Below, piece by piece: positions 60,025 to 64,000 of a stretch of DNA of 64,000 nt. Origin of the DNA: Lagopus muta (lineage: Eukaryota > Chordata > Aves > Galliformes > Phasianidae); the NCBI RefSeq assembly GCF_023343835.1, contig NC_064447.1:12057501-12121500 (forward strand), in the 5' to 3' direction. The notes under the pieces are model-generated. The model did not search any database. It saw only the letters and a program-made list of their open reading frames with translations, and was not told where the DNA came from. A program made the translations under genes and the position numbers. The number at the start of each line of letters is the position of its first letter. Positions within the stretch are counted from its first letter, which is position 1.

Positions 60025-60120
60025 GAATCATAGAATAGAATCATTATGGTTGGAAAAGAACTCTAAGATTGCCAAATCCAAATCCAACCCATCCCCAGTG
60101 TGACACCAAACCATGTCCCT
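60025..60120 (-). mobile_element. CR1 LINE 3'-end fragment upstream of GRIFIN
   Basis: The plus strand reads GAATCATAGAATAGAATCAT, GGTTGGAAAAGAACTCTAAG and CCAAACCATGTCCCTCAGC, a short CR1 end of a different subfamily from the 51.4-kb copy. It lies about 1 kb before the GRIFIN TATA box. Confidence 0.85.
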
Positions 60121-61074
60121 CAGCACTTCCCAGCACTGCCATCTGAAGCACAGAGTTCGGTTCCAGTGCTCCCAGCACATTTTCTCACCACGAGCACTTT
60201 GCTTTTGCAGGAGACCAAAGGGGCAAAACCCAGCCTGGGATTTGGTTTTACAGCCCCAGGAGAGGCTCTTGGCTTAAATGCCTGTTGGATTGAGTTTTAA
60301 GTCATCTGCCAAGGGCGCCAGGGCCTGGGATAGCAGCTCTCATTCTGCTTAGCTGCTGGAAACAAAGCAAACATTAAATAACATCAGCACCATGGCCCAT
60401 AGCACAAGAAGTTTTCAACCACAGAAGCCAGGGATTCCTGTAGGACCATCCAGGGAGAATCAAGGCCTCCCAGGCACGAAGGGGTGGCCAGAACGTGCTT
60501 TTGGTGCACTGACCCTGTGAAAATGGGTGCACAGCAACCCTTCCCTTCCCTGGCATAGCTTTGCCCAACTATACATTAACAAATGCTGATGCAAACTCCC
60601 ATCTCTAGTATACATCAACTTTCATTTCATCACAACCTGTTTCTTGGTGCCTTTCCACACCAGGAAACATCTGACAAAAGCTCTCTCATCCCCAGATTCC
60701 TACTTTGTTTCCAGCAGGGAAGGGAACCGCTCTGAGCTCAGCACAGTGGCATCCCAAACCTGCTGGCTCCATACAGGCTGTGAGAAAAAGAATAAAAATA
60801 AAAAAATAAAAGGAAAACACTAAAAAAAAAGATTGTACAGACTTTGCAGCAGAAAGAGCTGCTGTTATCTCCTCCACCTTCAGGAGCCCACATTCTTGTT
60901 TTGTGCCCCGTTGCTCCCACCCTGCCTCCATCACATCACTGCTCGGGATGCTCAGTGGATGAGTGGGGCTGAATGAGCTTTGCACGCCTGAGTGGGCTGA
61001 CCCTGCCTGGGGAGCAGGATTTGCTGCTCCCCATCACCCAGCACTAAAAAGTGACCTCAGGCTGCTGCCTCTGC

Positions 61075-61089
61075 TAATCCCTGGCTGAC
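61075..61089 (+). promoter_or_regulatory. GRIFIN: OTX/CRX-like TAATCC and MARE half-site GCTGAC next to the GRIFIN TATA box
   Basis: TAATCC (61075-61080) and GCTGAC (61084-61089) lie within 20 bp upstream of TATATA. A second GCTGAC is at 60996-61001. Large Maf factors acting through TGCTGAC-type half-sites drive lens crystallin genes, so the arrangement fits lens expression; this is inference from short motifs. Confidence 0.4.
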
Positions 61090-61094
61090 AGCCC

Positions 61095-61100
61095 TATATA
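61095..61100 (+). promoter_or_regulatory. GRIFIN: GRIFIN TATA box
   Basis: CCCTATATAGAC gives a good TATA box 61 bp before the ATG. Initiation about 30 nt downstream would leave a 5' UTR of roughly 30 nt with no upstream ATG. Confidence 0.75.
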
Positions 61101-61155
61101 GACTCCCCCACCCCAGCTGCACAACCACATCTGCTGCACAGAGCAGGAGAGCAGG

Positions 61156-61167
61156 ATGGCATTGCGG
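61156..61167 (+). CDS. GRIFIN: GRIFIN coding exon 1 (MALR)
   Basis: Only four codons (ATG GCA TTG CGG) precede a perfect GTAAGT donor. Phase 0 joining to TTC GAG in exon 2 gives MALRFEALYPEG. Tiny first coding exons are usual in single-domain galectin genes. Confidence 0.93.
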
Positions 61168-62872
61168 GTAAGTGCTGTGGATGTGCTTAACCTGCACATC
61201 CCAAAAATGCACTGGAAATGGGAAATGGTAACAGAGAAAGGGAAGGGGTGTGAAAGAACTGAGCCATGGGAAGGGAGAGCTGGGAAAGGGGCTGCCAAAG
61301 CTGGAGAGATTTTTTCCCAATGAGTTTGGGAAGGGCAATGCTCAGAAATGCAAGACCATAAAGAGGGCTAAAAAAAAAAGTGGGATGAAATGGCAAGCCC
61401 TTCTTATTAAAATGAGTTATTTAATAAAACTATGAATTATTCAACAAGGAACATTTTCTAGCTTGTTCTATGCACGTTTAACATTGAAAATGGGAGGGGA
61501 GCTGGTGGAATGGGATCAGAAAGGAGATCTTGGGATGTCATCCATGTAACACTGATAGGGATGGGCTGGATGCCACATTACTCTGCTCCTTTGTCAGTCC
61601 CTGCCTTTCACATGCTGCTTCAAAGCATCACCGAGGATTCCACAGATTTCACATTGTCCAGGCAGGGAGAAGGAGCAGTTGCCTTTGTGCCAGGCAGGAT
61701 TTCTGCCCTGAGATCTTCTGTAGAGAGCTGGGTGGCAAATACAAAAGAAAATCCTGAGAAGGGGAACATCCTGAGGCTCAGAACAAGAAAAAGGCTGGAG
61801 CAGAGAGCGTGTGGGAAGGGGGACGGAGGAGAAGAGGAGCAGAGACGTGGAGCAGTGGCTGGGGATGGGCTGTAATGTGCTGTTCCCCACCGTGCCCTGT
61901 TTTGCCATCACCTCCTGGCGGCAGTTCGAGGCTCTGTACCCAGAGGGGATGTGTCCCGGCTGGAGCGTCGTGGTCAAGGGTGAAACCAGCTCCAGCACCA
62001 GCATGTGAGTACAGCCGTGCTCACAGCTCCCTTGGGACAGCAGTGCTGCTCCACGGCCCTTCTGCATCCCTTTCTCTCGTTTTTATAGGTTTGAAATTAA
62101 TTTCCTCAGTCATCCCGGAGATCAGATCGCTTTCCACTTTAACCCCCGCTTCGCCAGCTCCAGAATTGTTTGCAACTCCTTCCTGGCCAACCACTGGGGG
62201 AAGGAGGAGGTGAACAAAACCTTCCCCTTCGAAGCCAAGGAACCCTTCCAGGTAGCCCCGGGTCACACCATGGATGTCCTTGGGTGGGGCAGGAGCATCC
62301 CAGCCAATACTGGGGTGGTCCTCAAGGATCTGCCTTCACCTTTCCAGCCAGCACTGTACCCAGTGAGGTCCCCTTTCTGAATCTGCCTCCTGTCAGTATT
62401 TCTTTTGTCCCTGCTATTTTGCTGCTGATTTATAGCCAGCTCTGGCGCAGATGCGCACAGCTCCAGCAATAATCCCTGGTGCTTTTGTCATCAGTTTAAG
62501 CTTTGCACTGTCACCAGTTTCTGCTATCACAAAGCAAAAAGCTCTATTATTCTTTTCTTTTGCCCAAAGGAGAGATGACCTGTTCACGTGTCAGCTGGGG
62601 GAGGGTTTGGATGCGCATTCCCAGATCTGAGTGCTCACTGATGTGACAACACTGAGGTGTGGGGAGGATGTGTCCACCTGGTGAATGTAACACAGTCTCT
62701 CTTTCAGGTTGAAATCTATTCTGACCAGGATTATTTCCACATTTTCATTGATGAAAACAAAATCCTGCAGTACAAGCATCGCCAAAAACAGCTTTCATCC
62801 ATCACCAAGCTGCAGATTCTCAATGATATTGAAATTTCTTCGGTGGAAATCACCAAACGAGGCCTTTACTAG
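61156..62872 (+). CDS. GRIFIN: GRIFIN, galectin-related inter-fibre lens protein (4 coding exons)
   Basis: GRIFIN is a cytosolic galectin-fold protein found in lens fibre cells. Exons 61156-61167, 61925-62004, 62089-62251 and 62708-62872 join through GT-AG introns to 139 codons plus TAG, the usual single-domain galectin length, giving MALR|FEALYPEG...|FEINFLSHPG...|VEIYSDQD...GLY. Galectin sugar-site residues present are H47, N49, R51 (HFNPR), N60 (VCN), W67 and E70 (WGKE). The Arg that closes the canonical WGxExR motif is Val72 here. The chicken protein is reported to keep lactose binding while mammalian orthologues have lost it (recalled). The start is the ATG 61 bp after the TATA box; the four-residue first exon is typical of the family. 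The gene is intact and lies head to head with LFNG, as in human 7p22. Confidence 0.96.
61925..62004 (+). CDS. GRIFIN: GRIFIN coding exon 2
   Basis: The exon encodes FEALYPEGMCPGWSVVVKGE and following residues to the split Met31 codon (AT|G). The acceptor is TGGCGGCAG and the donor GTGAGT. Confidence 0.94.
62089..62251 (+). CDS. GRIFIN: GRIFIN coding exon 3 (carbohydrate-recognition exon)
   Basis: The exon holds the whole sugar-binding strand set: HFNPR, VCNS and WGKEEV. Placing the recognition motif on one exon is conserved throughout galectins. It ends EPFQ at CAG|GTAGCC in phase 0. Confidence 0.95.
62708..62872 (+). CDS. GRIFIN: GRIFIN coding exon 4 and stop codon
   Basis: The exon encodes the last 54 residues, beginning VEIYSDQDYFHIFIDEN and ending VEITKRGLY, then TAG. 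The acceptor is CTCTTTCAG. It supplies the C-terminal strands of the jelly-roll. Confidence 0.95.
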   Translation, partial: VEIYSDQDYFHIFIDENKILQYKHRQKQLSSITKLQILNDIEISSVEITKRGLY

Positions 62873-63370
62873 CAAAGAAAGTTGGGATAGCCTCACCAGC
62901 CAGTCTTCCTTAATTTCCTGATCCAGCTGGGGGCCACTTCCTCCACATCTCCACCCATCATCAGCCACCCAGATAGCTGCAGCACATCCTTGCACTGGAA
63001 ATGATGGCCACAGCCATTGCATGCCACAGCACTACAGCAGCACCCAGCCATGCTGTTAACTTGTAGCCACATCACTGAAGACCTTCTGCCCCTGTGCCCT
63101 GAAGTGCACAATGCTCTTATCTTTGCTGCTAGAGAGACTGACAGATCACTGCTTCACATCAAAATCTGCCTTGAATAGCCTGGATATTTTAATGCTGCCC
63201 TAGAAATTGTATTTGCCCTGGAGTAGGATGCAAATTAGTGCTAGTCCTCAGCTGGCCGCATGGCGATGGATGCAATGTGTGTGGATGTTACCAATGGAAA
63301 GGAACAGCTCACTGCAGGAGCTGGGTTAAAATGCCACTGTATTTACCAATAAAATCCAACAAGGGAATCC
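62873..63370 (+). other. GRIFIN: GRIFIN 3' untranslated region (predicted)
   Basis: Non-coding sequence runs from the TAG to the predicted cleavage point after AATAAA. No repeat and no obvious structural element was recognised in it. Confidence 0.65.
63348..63353 (+). terminator. GRIFIN: GRIFIN polyadenylation signal AATAAA
   Basis: AATAAA occurs 476 nt after the stop codon. A GT-rich stretch (CTGTTGTTTGTTCC, about 63402-63415) follows about 50 nt downstream. A 3' UTR of about 0.5 kb is implied. Confidence 0.7.
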
Positions 63371-64000
63371 CTGCTGAAACATCCTTCACTGGGCAGATCA
63401 ACTGTTGTTTGTTCCCTGCAAACCTATGGGTGTGAAATAGGTAGGAGCAACAGCCAGTTGTGGGGCAGGAGGACACAGGTTGGGGGCTGCTTTACTCTGC
63501 ACTGGGAAAGCACTGCCCTTTAGCTCTGAGGGCTAATGAAGTCCTATGTAGGCAAATTGCAAGATATTTCCAAAAGATACATTCCACAGAGATGTTTGCT
63601 CAGCCTGTGTCCTGCCAGCTCCAGCCTTGCTAGACAGAGCCTGGGAGTTGGTGTAGTGGGTCAGAAAAGGGTAAAGCTCATCAGGACACATAAAGGAACA
63701 TAGGCCCTTCAGCATGCAACAGAGATGCAGCTGGACTCCAAAAACAAAAGGACATCTTCAGAAGCCAGCATCTAGAAGCCCATGAGTTCAGAATGAACAA
63801 ACTGCCACTTTCCCTGTAGGTGTTCTGACTTTTCTCTTTGCCCTGCCTGCTTTCATTTCCTCCTCTTTTTCAGTTGCCCTTCATACACATCCTTCTGCCT
63901 TACACCCTGTTCTCTTTGCAGTTGCCTCTTCCTTGAAAAGGAAAATATGTCTGATTCCTTGACCAAGCCACTACAGGCAAAGATGTTATTTTTACTGTTT
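63371..64000. other. Flanking DNA downstream of GRIFIN
   Basis: No repeat, exon or regulatory motif was recognised in this last stretch; its short open frames show no domain. Confidence 0.6.

Noticed and set aside
14440-61095. A CHST12 or other coding gene between LFNG and GRIFIN
   Set aside because: CHST12 lies beyond GRIFIN in human, and I saw no sulfotransferase motif or other recognisable coding exon in this interval.

Overview
The window looks like a piece of a galliform bird genome, most probably chicken (Gallus gallus) or a very close relative. The evidence is eight 3'-end fragments of CR1 LINEs (the dominant avian retroposon) with their ATTCTRTG end octamers, a vertebrate GT-AG exon structure, CpG islands, and two genes whose reconstructed proteins match the chicken proteins as I remember them. 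Species assignment is from recall, not from a search.

Layout. (1) 1-3950: intergenic DNA 3' of LFNG, with one CR1 fragment and simple repeats. (2) 3950-14450, minus strand: the complete lunatic fringe gene, LFNG. It has eight coding exons that splice in frame to 363 codons, a 3' UTR of about 1.6 kb ending at one AATAAA signal, and a GC-rich TATA-like promoter in a CpG island. (3) 14450-61090: about 46 kb with no supported protein gene. It holds six CR1 fragments, microsatellites, homopolymer tracts, an orphan CpG island near 29.1 kb and several AT-rich motif clusters that resemble distal regulatory elements. (4) 61095-63370, plus strand: the complete galectin-family lens gene GRIFIN, four coding exons, 139 codons, with a TATA box and a polyadenylation signal. 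(5) 63370-64000: flanking DNA with nothing recognised.

Biology. LFNG is a Golgi beta-1,3-N-acetylglucosaminyltransferase that extends O-fucose on Notch EGF repeats and is a cyclic component of the somite segmentation clock. GRIFIN is a cytosolic lens fibre protein. They do not act together; their head-to-head neighbourhood matches the human 7p22 order (GRIFIN on one strand, LFNG divergent). The likely cis-regulatory content is the main interest: a palindromic HES/HEY-type site next to the LFNG core promoter, a nine-base miR-125 match in the LFNG 3' UTR, and OTX-like and MARE-half motifs against the GRIFIN TATA box.

I found no mobile-element coding capacity, CRISPR, tRNA, rRNA or novel multi-gene system. 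All other long open frames lack recognisable domains and are treated as chance frames.
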